NCBI GenBank assembly: GCA_034003625.1 | Contig: JAVEYG010000015.1 | Span: 32,530-96,529, forward strand | Origin: GWE2-42-39 sp034003625 | GTDB lineage: Bacteria > Bacteroidota > Bacteroidia > Bacteroidales > Prolixibacteraceae | Length of the DNA: 64,000 nucleotides | Reading direction: 5' to 3' | Shown: piece after piece, positions 40,150-48,504 of the stretch | Layout: each line of letters begins with the position of its first letter | How positions within the stretch are numbered: position 1 is the stretch's first letter | Notes under the pieces: model-generated | What the model saw: the letters and a program-made list of their open reading frames with translations, nothing else | What the model was told of the DNA's origin: nothing | The model's database searches: none | Translations under genes and position numbers: made by a program

Positions 40150-40659
40150 TCAGACAGTTTTCTTTGCTTTGTTATTTTCCATTTCTTTGGCGACAGCTTT
40201 ACCTTCTTCGAACAGATCCTTGAAGTATTCTTTGACTTTTACCGGATCGAAATCAAGGAAAGTTCCGCCAGATTCAAAATGCTGGATGAAAGATTTTCCG
40301 ATTGCGTAAGTTGCCGCGCCGGAAAATAAAGACATCGACACGCCGCCTAAAATTGTTCCTACAAGGGGGATCATTTTCAGTACGCTGCCCACACCACCGC
40401 CAGCCAGTGAGTTGGGCACGATCGATCCCAAAAGGGCGCTGATAATGGCTTTTCCCCTGTTTTCACTAAACTTAACTTCGTAAAGTTTTGAAAGATCGCT
40501 CAACATTTTGAGCTGAACGCCGGTCACCGCGGCCAAATCGACAAATGGAACAGGAATTAAGCCTGCGCCCATGGTCCACCACATCCATTTTTTTACTAAG
40601 TCATTTGCTGAATCGAGTTTTGGCTGAGCGACTTCTTCTGTAACTTCTTTTTTTTCCAT
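40150..40659 (-). CDS. DUF697-family membrane protein
   Basis: 169 residues. The DUF697 pattern is clear: WMWWTMGAGLIPVPFVDLAAVTGVQL (residues ~26-51, cited as landmark), then ENRGKAIISALLGS and a Gly-rich hydrophobic stretch (VGTILGGVSMSLFSGAATYAIGK region). The domain is linked to YcjF-like and GTPase-associated membrane proteins, role unclear. It is the most upstream gene reading into the NRPS operon, 160 bp before the DUF481 gene. Membership of the same transcript is uncertain. Confidence 0.75.
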   Translation of the reverse strand: MEKKEVTEEVAQPKLDSANDLVKKWMWWTMGAGLIPVPFVDLAAVTGVQLKMLSDLSKLYEVKFSENRGKAIISALLGSIVPNSLAGGGVGSVLKMIPLVGTILGGVSMSLFSGAATYAIGKSFIQHFESGGTFLDFDPVKVKEYFKDLFEEGKAVAKEMENNKAKKTV

Positions 40660-40869
40660 AAAATAAAAATTAGTTGATAATATTGGTTGATTTTTTTTTA
40701 AACTTAATTATAGCTTTTACAGAAGCTATACAAATATAAGAAACCAATTTGGGAGATGGCCGATTTATTAAATAATAACACTATTGAACGAGTAAAAAAA
40801 TAGAAGTTGGGGTTACTTCCCTCAGGTTTGGCCCCATATTGTAAGTTTGTTTTGTTAAGAAACTACAAC

Positions 40870-41128
40870 ATGGGTAAAAATACAGAAATAAAATTTGTCG
40901 GACAGCCGATTTAAACAGGTAATAGACCGGTTGAAGGCGTTAATATTGAAAATGGAAACCGTTGGCAGTATTTTTGACCTTCCTGCAATAAAACCAATGA
41001 AAGCCACGCTGGTTTTTACAGGATCAGGCTGGGTGATTACCGGTTGGGGGGTTGAACAAATTTCACAATCAGAAATATTGCTTATTCTGATTGCTCACCG
41101 AAAAGATATTTATAAACGATTTCCGTAG
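40870..41128 (+). pseudogene. IS4-family (DUF4372-type) transposase remnant
   Basis: The first codons read MGKNTEIKFVGQPI, and after a 1-2 nt deletion FKQVIDRL. This is the start of Bacteroidota IS4-type transposases with a DUF4372 N-terminus (from memory of the family). The rest of the ~350-codon gene is missing or unrecognisable and has no DDE motifs. It is non-functional, lying between the DUF697 gene and an integrase remnant. Confidence 0.45.
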
Positions 41129-41192
41129 TACAACCATACTTTTTAGTGCGCTCATGATCCCTGGTATTTTAGCGGTTTACAAACATGCCGCA

Positions 41193-41339
41193 CTAAAACA
41201 CCGGGGATTGGTGTTTTCTGACGGGAGGGTTATTCCAAAACTTAACTGTTTTGGAATCGACATGTGCAATCAGGTAAATATTGGCTTCGCCCGACTTGCT
41301 TAATGTCCCTTTGTCGATGAATACTTTCGGTATTAGCAT
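41193..41339 (-). pseudogene. N-terminal remnant of a tyrosine integrase
   Basis: A 48-codon frame reads MLIPKVFIDKGTLSKSGEA then NIYLIAHVDSKTVKFWN. The pattern of short strands, GEA-NIYLI and S/GKTVKF resembles the arm-DNA-binding domain at the start of Bacteroidota phage-type integrases. It stops where the core-binding domain should begin. It lies about 75 bp from repeat B and the tRNA-3'-end-like sequence, on the side where an integrase gene is expected. The match is by pattern only. Confidence 0.4.
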
Positions 41340-41412
41340 TTCATTGAATGAATTAAGAATGAAAAAATCAATCTGAACGTTTTTAGAATGAATTTTTCCC
41401 CATTGAAATGCC

Positions 41413-41495
41413 CTTTTTGAAAAATCAAAGTGCTGATAATTTGCAGCTTACAGGCTTTTATTTTTCAGCACTTTGAACCTTTGTGATCCCACCGG
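41413..41495 (+). repeat. ~80-bp direct repeat, copy B (right of NRPS locus)
   Basis: Same orientation and content as 5302-5384. Here the hairpin is longer (CAAAGTGCTGA ... TCAGCACTTTG, 11 bp). The end GTGATCCCACCGG runs into a tRNA-like sequence, as expected of the attachment site where an element entered a tRNA 3' end. Confidence 0.6.
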
Positions 41496-41511
41496 GAATC
41501 GAACCAACGTC
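41482..41511 (-). other. tRNA 3'-end-like sequence (possible att site)
   Basis: On the minus strand this reads GGTTCGATTCCCGG followed by TGGGATCAC, the consensus T-loop (TTCGATT) with an acceptor-like end. The 5' T-stem (GTTGG) does not pair properly, and no D-arm or anticodon arm is found further upstream, so this is not an intact tRNA. It is best read as the part of a tRNA gene carried by an integrated element. Confidence 0.4.
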
Positions 41512-41986
41512 CGTATCTGGCTGAACATCAATGTTTTACGAAGCACTTAGATTCAGGGGTCTCGATTTTGCCCCACAATGACTGTATATCAATACATTAT
41601 ACAACAAATATACATAAATTTTATTGAGAATTCTCATACAAAAACCGAAAATTTATTACTTGAAAATAAAGAATATTTTACACTACCGTTTTAAAGAATC
41701 AATCAAGCCTCAACTCTTGCAGAATTAATTATTGTAATCTGGATTACAGTAATATTTATTGCAGTAAAAGACCTGAAAATAGATCTTTTAGCTCTTTAAT
41801 ATATTTTAATCATACTTATAATATGGCGAAACGAATAACTTTATTTGATTTGTGTTTTAAATCAAAGTTGATTGAACTTACTCATTGCATTGTCTTTTAT
41901 TTCATCATACTGATTCTTTTATCCATCCAAAATTCTAAAGAATTCATTTTTGATTTACTAATCAGATAACTGACAGTTGTATTTCA

Positions 41987-42059
41987 TGAGCCGATTATTT
42001 TCTGTATTCGGCTCAGATATAATAAAAATTTGAGCCGAATAATATCGGTATTTGGCTCA
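41987..42059. repeat. Two tandem palindromes (operator-like)
   Basis: TGAGCCGA ... TTCGGCTCA (41987-42015) is followed 44 bp later by TGAGCCGAA ... TTTGGCTCA (42031-42059), giving four half-sites of one 8-9 bp word in alternating orientation. The array lies ~140 bp before the next gene. It looks like a cooperative protein-binding site. Between 41560 and 41986 I see only AT-rich sequence with no coding frame. Confidence 0.5.
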
Positions 42060-42195
42060 TCCGAATTAAAATGAATAGCACTGGATTGGTGAACATCTAC
42101 CCGGAAAAACAAGCCTGATCCGAAAAATCGGAAATCCTGTCTTTTTCTGTTTACCTGTAGTGTAAAGTGGGTAACTTAGCGGAAAATTTCTTACG

Positions 42196-43452
42196 ATGGA
42201 TACAACTGAACTTTTTGTACCTGAAATAAATACGATTATCGAATTCGCTCAATCAAAAGGAAGCTTCATTTCAAATGATTCATATCTGAGATTGAAAGAA
42301 GTATATGAAATTTTCAGTTGTATAAAGCCAGCCGAAGATGATAAAAAAAGACATATCTGGATTGAAGTTTTAAGAGGGCCAATCTCTGTTTTTGGCGACT
42401 ATGAAGAATACAGGGAAAGCGGAGAGGTTGAGACTTTCGAAGAGTTTGAACAGCTTTGGAAAGATTACTACCCGGAAGAAAGCAACTGGTATCGGCTTGA
42501 TACTGCAGAATATCAGAACGAATTATTTTTCTATTTAGACGGGAAGCTCATTTGTTCGATTAGGCGAGATGACCCACCAGCAAAAGTTCCCGTTTTTGAT
42601 TCCGATTATTTTGACCGGTTCACTGACTGGTTGCTCAGAAAAGTGGTAAGCGAAACAGGTGAACTAAAAAAAGATGAAGCTGCCTATAATCAATTTATTG
42701 AGCAGAGTCTTCCCTGGTCGAAGCGATTCGGCAAAATAAAAAGGAGAGATTATTGGGATATCCAGGGTGATGAAGTTGTTCGCCTCGATAAGAATTTAGG
42801 TGATGAAAGCATTGAAAAGCTAAAAATAGTTGTTGAGAAAATTAAAAGTCAGGATATTCCTCTGTTAGAAAAGATGACCGCCGGTAAGTTTTTCAGGATT
42901 TGCGAAATTTGTTATGATGCCAACAGCTATTTCCGAAATTCACAGCTCCAATTGGTCCCAAAGGAAAAGTACCTGAAAATGGCTGACGGCAGGGATGGCG
43001 GTTTACGCAAGCTTGAAGAAGATTCACCGTCGGCTTTTCAGGCATGGTACCATAGTTCGGTATGGATGGGCGGTCATCCCTGGGAAATATGCAGGGGCGG
43101 AAATTCAACTCATATTTCTCTTTATATTTCCGATATTCAGGGCAAATGGAAAGTTCGTCTGGCGGGGTCGAGTATTGTCAGGGTGGCGGAAACGGTAAAG
43201 ATGGCTGTTGCACTTTACGACAATGAAATCCCTTTTGAACTGTCAGATGCAGAAAATATCCTACGCATGGTTACCGGGAATGATTATATCGGGATAGTTC
43301 CGGAGTATATTTTCCCCCGTTATTGCCATGGCCTATTCCCGAAAGAAGATCAGATCATTGATTTTATGAATCTGGAATATGACAAGGATAAAACCATTAA
43401 AATAGTGGGAAAGACGCATTGGTACCCATTGGAATGGATTGCTCCAGCCTGA
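42196..43452 (+). CDS. Uncharacterised 418-residue protein
   Basis: A soluble, acidic, Trp/Tyr-rich protein with no signal peptide or TM segment. Recognisable local patterns are EFEQLWKDYYPEESNWYRL near residue 90, an AFQAWYHSSVWMGGHPWEICRGGNSTHISLY stretch (about residues 280-310, landmark only), and a VRVAETVKMAVALYDNEIPFEL segment. The His/Cys/Arg cluster in GGHPWEICRGGNSTH could be an active or binding site. I do not recognise the family. It is first of three same-strand genes (62 and 11 bp gaps), all unknown, between a decayed island end and toxin-antitoxin genes. Confidence 0.7.
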   Translation: MDTTELFVPEINTIIEFAQSKGSFISNDSYLRLKEVYEIFSCIKPAEDDKKRHIWIEVLRGPISVFGDYEEYRESGEVETFEEFEQLWKDYYPEESNWYRLDTAEYQNELFFYLDGKLICSIRRDDPPAKVPVFDSDYFDRFTDWLLRKVVSETGELKKDEAAYNQFIEQSLPWSKRFGKIKRRDYWDIQGDEVVRLDKNLGDESIEKLKIVVEKIKSQDIPLLEKMTAGKFFRICEICYDANSYFRNSQLQLVPKEKYLKMADGRDGGLRKLEEDSPSAFQAWYHSSVWMGGHPWEICRGGNSTHISLYISDIQGKWKVRLAGSSIVRVAETVKMAVALYDNEIPFELSDAENILRMVTGNDYIGIVPEYIFPRYCHGLFPKEDQIIDFMNLEYDKDKTIKIVGKTHWYPLEWIAPA

Positions 43453-43514
43453 CTCTTACGGTTTCGCGTTGGGCTAAAATCTAGCTATTCAGGAAATTAA
43501 ATAATTGATTTACA

Positions 43515-44114
43515 ATGGGCTTAAGTTTTCATTACAGTGGCAGTATTGCCAAGCCGGAACTTTTACCGAAATTAATTGAAGAAGTTTTGGACATCGCCAA
43601 AATTTATGGCTGGAAAAATTCCATCTACGAAACTTCGTTCCCCAATAATTGCCTGTCGGGAATAACCGAATACAACGACACGATATTCGGCGTCAGCATT
43701 ACCCCTCCCGCATGTGAAACAATCTTCTTTTGCTTTTTATCAAACGGAAGAATGAGCAGTCCGGCCCATTTGAAATTCTTTGGAAAATCTAAAGATCAGG
43801 ATGAAAGTCCCTTTCTATATTTGATTTCAGTAAAAACGCAGTTCAGCAATCCGTTGATTCATGCAACAATCATCCAAATCTTCAGGTATTTGAATCAACG
43901 CTATTTTTCAGATTTTCAGCTTTCGGACGAAGGGCAATACTGGGAAACCAATAATGAAGAAATCCTGAAGGCCAATTTTGCTAAATACGAGGCCTTGCTC
44001 GACAGCTTTTATCTTGGACTGGAAACTATACCAATGGAAGCGAACGAAAGTTTTGAAGACTATTTCAGGAGAATGTTTGAACTGATAGAAAAACGGGACA
44101 GAAATAACCAATAG
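43515..44114 (+). CDS. Uncharacterised 199-residue protein
   Basis: It begins MGLSFHYSGSIAKPELLPKL, then EEVLDIAKIYGWK, a pattern I have seen in small cytosolic Bacteroidota proteins of unknown role, some near polymorphic-toxin immunity genes (weak recollection). No TM segment or signal is present. The alpha/beta composition and acidic C-terminal helix (ESFEDYFRRMFELIEKRD) suggest a compact single domain. It sits 11 bp before the next gene, so the two are probably co-transcribed. Confidence 0.65.
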   Translation: MGLSFHYSGSIAKPELLPKLIEEVLDIAKIYGWKNSIYETSFPNNCLSGITEYNDTIFGVSITPPACETIFFCFLSNGRMSSPAHLKFFGKSKDQDESPFLYLISVKTQFSNPLIHATIIQIFRYLNQRYFSDFQLSDEGQYWETNNEEILKANFAKYEALLDSFYLGLETIPMEANESFEDYFRRMFELIEKRDRNNQ

Positions 44115-44125
44115 CGAATTGAAAC

Positions 44126-44608
44126 ATGTTCGACGACGAAAAAGATATTGATCCATGCGACTTACCCATCTATAAAAAGGGTGAAGAAATATTCCAGGTA
44201 GTTAACCAGATATGTCAGCTTATTGACGATGAAGACCAGTACCTGGGGCATGTTAAAAGCATTATGCTCGAAGACGCCATGTTGCTAACGGTAAAAGTGG
44301 CCGGAGCTACCGGTGGTCAGTTATACGACATCAAAATGGAATGTGCAGCCATCATTCGCAAAGCTGCCAGAGAACTGATGATTCAGAACCATTCTCTGGA
44401 AATGTTTGGGTTCGAGCATGTGGAATATTACCAGATTGTGCAGAATTTAATTGAAGAATACCGCTTGCTGTTTATTGATTGGGTAGCCGGTTTTGACAAG
44501 TGGGATTATATCATTGACCGGTGGGGACTTTTTAATCCACCGGGAGTTTCGCCCTTTGACAAGGATCCTGATGACGACATTCCTTATAATCCTGACGAGG
44601 AATTTTGA
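44126..44608 (+). CDS. Uncharacterised acidic 160-residue protein
   Basis: A very acidic protein (start MFDDEKDIDPCDLP, end DPDDDIPYNPDEEF) with a helical middle (EIFQVVNQICQLIDDEDQYL, then AAIIRKAARELM). It is the third gene of the cluster. It was not recognised. Small acidic partners next to unknown genes can be immunity- or adaptor-type proteins, but nothing in the sequence shows that. The 325 bp after it (44609-44933) contain no coding frame I can support. Confidence 0.65.
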   Translation: MFDDEKDIDPCDLPIYKKGEEIFQVVNQICQLIDDEDQYLGHVKSIMLEDAMLLTVKVAGATGGQLYDIKMECAAIIRKAARELMIQNHSLEMFGFEHVEYYQIVQNLIEEYRLLFIDWVAGFDKWDYIIDRWGLFNPPGVSPFDKDPDDDIPYNPDEEF

Positions 44609-44907
44609 TTTGAAGTTGAATTTTGTATTGTTGCGCGAAGACTAGAATGATTGATTTCAAGATTTTATTTCCATAATGCACTATTTTTGCTGCAAAACAG
44701 AAATAGAATAAGTGAATTTCTGAAGTCTTAACAAAAAGAGAGATCAAAGCGATATAGCCTATCTTATAACTTCATTGTCAAACCCCTTTTACTTTAACTC
44801 TCATTTAAACAGTGATTAATCGGAACCAGTCACGATAGTCCTATTCTTAAAAAGAATAATAAAAGTATTTATAGATAAAATATTAGCTATAAATAGTGTT
44901 TTTGATT

Positions 44908-44935
44908 ATATTTGGATAATATTTTAACCAAATAT
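44908..44935. promoter_or_regulatory. Probable HipB operator overlapping hipB start
   Basis: ATATTTGG (44908-44915) and CCAAATAT (44928-44935) form a perfect 8-bp inverted repeat with a 12-nt AT-rich spacer. The right arm covers the first ATG of the antitoxin gene. HipB-type antitoxins bind palindromes at their own promoter, so this is the natural autoregulatory site. Confidence 0.5.
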
Positions 44936-45209
44936 GATGTATTCATTAGAACCAACTCCTCTGGAGGTAAGTAAAGCATTGGCTGAACGGCACCGTACAT
45001 TGCGAAAGCAGTTAAAAATGTCACAGGAAGAAATGGCCGAACGTTCAGGTGTATCCCTGGGCACTTTAAAGCGTTTTGAGAATACCGGGAAAATATCGCT
45101 GGATTCATTACTGAAACTGATGCATCTTTTGGGACGTTTGGATGAATTTGACAAACTCCTGCTTCCAAAGGAAAATCTTGAGGATGTTAAGAAACTATTT
45201 ACAGAATAG
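44934..45209 (+). CDS. hipB: HipB-like XRE antitoxin
   Basis: 91 residues with one helix-turn-helix of the XRE type: LRKQLKMSQEEMAERSGVS, then LGTLKRFENTGKISLDSLLKL. HipB binds DNA as a dimer and holds the HipA kinase. The gene ends 3 bp before hipA, the standard order. ATG 44934 and ATG 44937 are both possible starts. The inverted repeat across the start suggests autorepression. Confidence 0.85.
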   Translation: MMYSLEPTPLEVSKALAERHRTLRKQLKMSQEEMAERSGVSLGTLKRFENTGKISLDSLLKLMHLLGRLDEFDKLLLPKENLEDVKKLFTE

Positions 45210-45212
45210 ACA

Positions 45213-46442
45213 ATGGCTGGTATCAATAAATTATTTGTATCGCTGCTTCTCGAAGGAAACAGCTTTGAAGTTGGAGAACTGGTGCTTTCCTATCCAAAGA
45301 TATATTTCAGGTACAATACTGATTTCCTCAAAACAGGACTTAATCTTTCGCCGATAAAGCTTCCATTTACTGATGATATAGTGAGCACCGACAAACAACC
45401 ATTTGACGGGTTGTTTGGGGTATTCAATGACTCATTACCTGACGGCTGGGGCAGGCTGTTGCTGGATCGCTCCTTATCTGCCAAAGGAATTGATATTGCA
45501 AGGATAACACCGTTGGACCGGTTGGCATATGTCGGATCGCAAGGAATGGGGGCTCTTAGTTACAGACCTGAGATCAAGCCAGAAAAGACAACGGAATTTG
45601 TTCCTGAACTGGACATCCTTGCTGCTGAAATGAACCACATACTACAAGGCACCAGCTCTGAGATTATCGAGGAATTGTTTATCCTGGGCGGTTCTTCCGG
45701 TGGCGCCAGACCCAAAATTTTTGCGGCTTACAATCCGGAGACCAACGATCTGTTACACGGTGTGGACAACATCCCTGAAGGTTATGAAGAATGGATCATC
45801 AAATTTCCCTCATCTTCAGATAACAGGGAAATCGCCAATATCGAATTTGCTTACCACAAAATGGCACTTCTGGCTGGCATAGAAATGAGTGCATGTCGCC
45901 TTTTCAGGGGAAAATCAGGACAGGTATATTTTGGGACAAAGCGGTTTGACCGGGTCGCTGGTAAACGACTGCACACACATACCGCGTCAGGCCTTATGCA
46001 CGACAATTTCAGGATGAGTACAATGGATTACGGGCATCTGATGGATTGTGCTTTCCGCCTGGAAAAACACGTGAAAGCATACGAAAAAGTATTCAAGCTG
46101 GCAGCATTCAACGTGTATTCGCATAACCGGGACGACCATAGCAAGAACTTCTCATTCCTGATGGACGCCAAAGGCGAATGGCAGTTTGCCCCGGCATACG
46201 ACCTGACCTTTTCCTATTCCGGCTATGGGTTTCACAGTACCATGATTGCCGGGGAAAGTAAAAATCCGGGACGAAAGGAACTCATGAAACTAGCCACACA
46301 TTTCGGATTGAAAAATGCAAGCCTTATTATCGAAGAGGTTCAGGAGGCTATAAGCCAATGGGGAGCAATCGCTGGGGAATATGAAATAACAGGGGAAACA
46401 AGAAACGCTGTTCAGACAGCAATGGATAAGATCAGGGATTAA
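45213..46442 (+). CDS. hipA: HipA-family kinase toxin (copy 1)
   Basis: 409 residues. HipA kinases phosphorylate a translation factor (glutamyl-tRNA synthetase in E. coli) and cause dormancy. Visible marks are the N-subdomain (LPDGWGRLLLDRSL, GSQGMGALSY), the Gly-rich loop GGSSGGARPK, the ATP-site Lys in WIIKFPS, the catalytic loop NRDDHSKNFSF and the metal-binding YDLTFS. All key residues are present, so the kinase should be active unless held by HipB. The target cannot be inferred. It faces a second hipBA pair 495 bp away. Confidence 0.9.
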   Translation: MAGINKLFVSLLLEGNSFEVGELVLSYPKIYFRYNTDFLKTGLNLSPIKLPFTDDIVSTDKQPFDGLFGVFNDSLPDGWGRLLLDRSLSAKGIDIARITPLDRLAYVGSQGMGALSYRPEIKPEKTTEFVPELDILAAEMNHILQGTSSEIIEELFILGGSSGGARPKIFAAYNPETNDLLHGVDNIPEGYEEWIIKFPSSSDNREIANIEFAYHKMALLAGIEMSACRLFRGKSGQVYFGTKRFDRVAGKRLHTHTASGLMHDNFRMSTMDYGHLMDCAFRLEKHVKAYEKVFKLAAFNVYSHNRDDHSKNFSFLMDAKGEWQFAPAYDLTFSYSGYGFHSTMIAGESKNPGRKELMKLATHFGLKNASLIIEEVQEAISQWGAIAGEYEITGETRNAVQTAMDKIRD

Positions 46443-46568
46443 TGAATTTCGCTTGCGTCCTTTTGTCCAACAAAACAACTTATGACAGTTAGTACATTCT
46501 ATAAATTGGCAGCAAACTGAAAATAGTGCCAAAAATTTGATCGTAATTATAAAAATTAGCGTTGCATT

Positions 46569-46600
46569 TTGTCCCGTTTTTTACGTAAAAAACGGGACAA
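46569..46600. repeat. 32-bp perfect palindrome between hipA genes
   Basis: The left half TTGTCCCGTTTTTTAC-GT continues as its exact complement. With the T6/A6 stretches it can act as a bidirectional terminator for the two convergent hipBA operons. A binding or recombination site is the alternative. In the rest of 46443-46937 I see only a decayed 24-codon frame (46604-46676) and AT-rich sequence. Confidence 0.6.
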
Positions 46601-46937
46601 ACATACCTTCTCCTGATTGATCACGACAAGGATGATAAAGGCTATCTCAATGCAATAGATGTCTATTCAAGCAATTGATATTCAGCATTAATTGCAGAAT
46701 AAAATAGTAACAGAACAACAGAATTTAAGAGTAATAGCACAGCCGAGGTATCACAAGTAATCGTGTTGGATCAAAAAGAGGTTTTCCCGCTCATCTTTTG
46801 ATGTTCCTATTTCGAGACACAAGCATACTAACACATTTATTGCACAATATCATTGCAAATGTTATTGTGCATTTTCTATGATAACATATTGGAATATAAT
46901 ACTTATAGTCAATAAAATTGACTATCGCCTTCAATCC

Positions 46938-48185
46938 TCATATCTTAAAGGCAGCTGACATCAGTATCTGCTCGCTACGCGTTATGCCGATGTGATCGGC
47001 TAATCTTTGCCAGCCAGACACCACAGACTTTACCTCGTCCAGAATCACATCCGTTTCCTTTTCTCCCAGACGGAAATAAGGACCTACGCTTTTGGCAAGC
47101 TCAATATCAAGTATGTTGTTTTCCATATCGATATTCAATGCAAGTCCGTCTTTGTCAATTGACGGATTTATATCATAAGCCGGGGACAAACGCCAGCCTT
47201 CATTTGTCAGAATAAATCCGTGATTTCTTAAATGATCATCTGTGTTAGAGATGAGTATATTAAAAACAATCCTTCTCCAGAGTTGCCGCAGGTCTTCATC
47301 AACATGTGTTCCGGAGAATTGGATGAATTCTACAATGTCCAGATAGGAAGGAATATCGTCCCGGATAAGTTCTTCATTGTAGCCGGTCATTGTCATTGCC
47401 GAAGCAAAGTGAATACGCTGTTGTTTATCCCGGTCAAATCGTTTGGTGAAAAACGTATCGTATTTCCCGGCAACATGTTCCAATCTGGATTCAGCCATTT
47501 CGATGCCAGCATCAACAGCAAGCCGGTAAGCCAAGTATTCCCATGCTGCTTTGTTGATTGTGTCATTCTTCGAAGGAAATTTTGCAATCCACAGGTGACC
47601 ATCCATATCCAAAATATTGGCTTTCGGCCTGGCACCTCCAAGTGAAGATCCGGGAGCCATCAGCATGGCCAGCCATTTTTTAATCTCTGATGTATTGATG
47701 TCGGATTCTATCAACTCTGCACTGTGCTGTAATTCCCTGATGCTCGTCCATGGTGGCGTTGGTGAAACCGGATCATTGTCAAGAAATTCCCCTTCGGGGT
47801 CTCTTTTAAACCGTAAAGCTCCCATCCTGCACAAATCATGTACTCCCAATAAATAATCGATATCATACAATGTAGGTGCAAGGCGACCTTCCTCTGTTGC
47901 ATAGATTGCACTGCGCCTTTTCATTAGTGTTCGTCCCCATGTATCGGGCATGGAATCCAAGAATACGCCAAAATTATCCTTCCCATTTGGATATTGGCGC
48001 CCTTTATACCATGCAATGTCTGGATCGAGAAGTATTTGCTCCTGTGAGTTAATCCAGTCAGCATTGTACTCGAAACTATAGGCTTTTCGTCCTTTGGCCT
48101 GCTGTGCTGATAAAATTCCGACACATCTTGGGGAGGCTATACCTTTCCAATCAGCATATATCCAAATATCTGTTCTATCTGCCAT
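46938..48185 (-). CDS. hipA: HipA-family kinase toxin (copy 2)
   Basis: 415 residues, diverged from copy 1. Marks: FGVFLDSMPDTWGRTLMKRR, the loop APGSSLGGARPKA, the ATP-site LWIAKFPSK, the FFTKRFDR strand, the catalytic loop SNTDDHLRNHGFI and YDINPS in the metal-binding position. All are intact. It starts 3 bp after its hipB. It has a short extra N-terminal strand region (DIWIYADWKGIASPRCVG) that HipA copy 1 lacks in this form. Confidence 0.9.
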   Translation of the reverse strand: MADRTDIWIYADWKGIASPRCVGILSAQQAKGRKAYSFEYNADWINSQEQILLDPDIAWYKGRQYPNGKDNFGVFLDSMPDTWGRTLMKRRSAIYATEEGRLAPTLYDIDYLLGVHDLCRMGALRFKRDPEGEFLDNDPVSPTPPWTSIRELQHSAELIESDINTSEIKKWLAMLMAPGSSLGGARPKANILDMDGHLWIAKFPSKNDTINKAAWEYLAYRLAVDAGIEMAESRLEHVAGKYDTFFTKRFDRDKQQRIHFASAMTMTGYNEELIRDDIPSYLDIVEFIQFSGTHVDEDLRQLWRRIVFNILISNTDDHLRNHGFILTNEGWRLSPAYDINPSIDKDGLALNIDMENNILDIELAKSVGPYFRLGEKETDVILDEVKSVVSGWQRLADHIGITRSEQILMSAAFKI

Positions 48186-48188
48186 AGC

Positions 48189-48482
48189 TTATTTCCCCAT
48201 TAACTTCAAGTCCTGCAATTTTCTTCCAAACTCATCATCGGCTGCCAGTTTCAGAAAGTCGTCCTGCAAGCCCAATACCCGGATAACATTGAAGTATGCC
48301 CCCAATGCAACACTGGGGGTTCCCTTTTCAATGTGATAGAGTGTTGAGCGGTTTATACCAGCCCGTTCTGCAACCTGTATTGCTGTCAGATTCCGGCGCT
48401 TCCTCGCAAGTTTAATATTTTCACCCATCTGTTCCAGTATCTTCTGAAATTTCGGAAGTAAAATTTGTTTCTTTGTTTTCAT
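48189..48482 (-). CDS. hipB: HipB-like XRE antitoxin (copy 2)
   Basis: 97 residues. The helix-turn-helix reads LARKRRNLTAIQVAERAGI, then NRSTLYHIEKGTPSVALGAYFNV in XRE fashion. The N-terminus is basic (MKTKKQILLPKF). It lies directly upstream of the second hipA and should neutralise it and repress the pair. A Lys-rich end (DLKLMGK) may be the flexible degradation tail. Confidence 0.85.
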   Translation of the reverse strand: MKTKKQILLPKFQKILEQMGENIKLARKRRNLTAIQVAERAGINRSTLYHIEKGTPSVALGAYFNVIRVLGLQDDFLKLAADDEFGRKLQDLKLMGK

Positions 48483-48486
48483 TAAA

Positions 48487-48504
48487 TGTTGCTTATTATC
48501 AACA
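48487..48504. promoter_or_regulatory. Short inverted repeat upstream of hipB copy 2
   Basis: TGTTG-CTTATTAT-CAACA (5-bp arms, 8-nt spacer) lies 5 bp before the start codon on the minus strand. It is a candidate operator. The arms are short, so confidence is low. Confidence 0.3.

Noticed and set aside
41091..41303. 70-codon plus-strand ORF
   Set aside because: It overlaps the integrase-like remnant on the other strand, which has the more protein-like reading.
46604..46676. 24-codon frame (LLIDHDKDDKGYLNAIDVYSSN) between hipA genes
   Set aside because: It looks like decayed coding sequence but is too short to assign and has no start.
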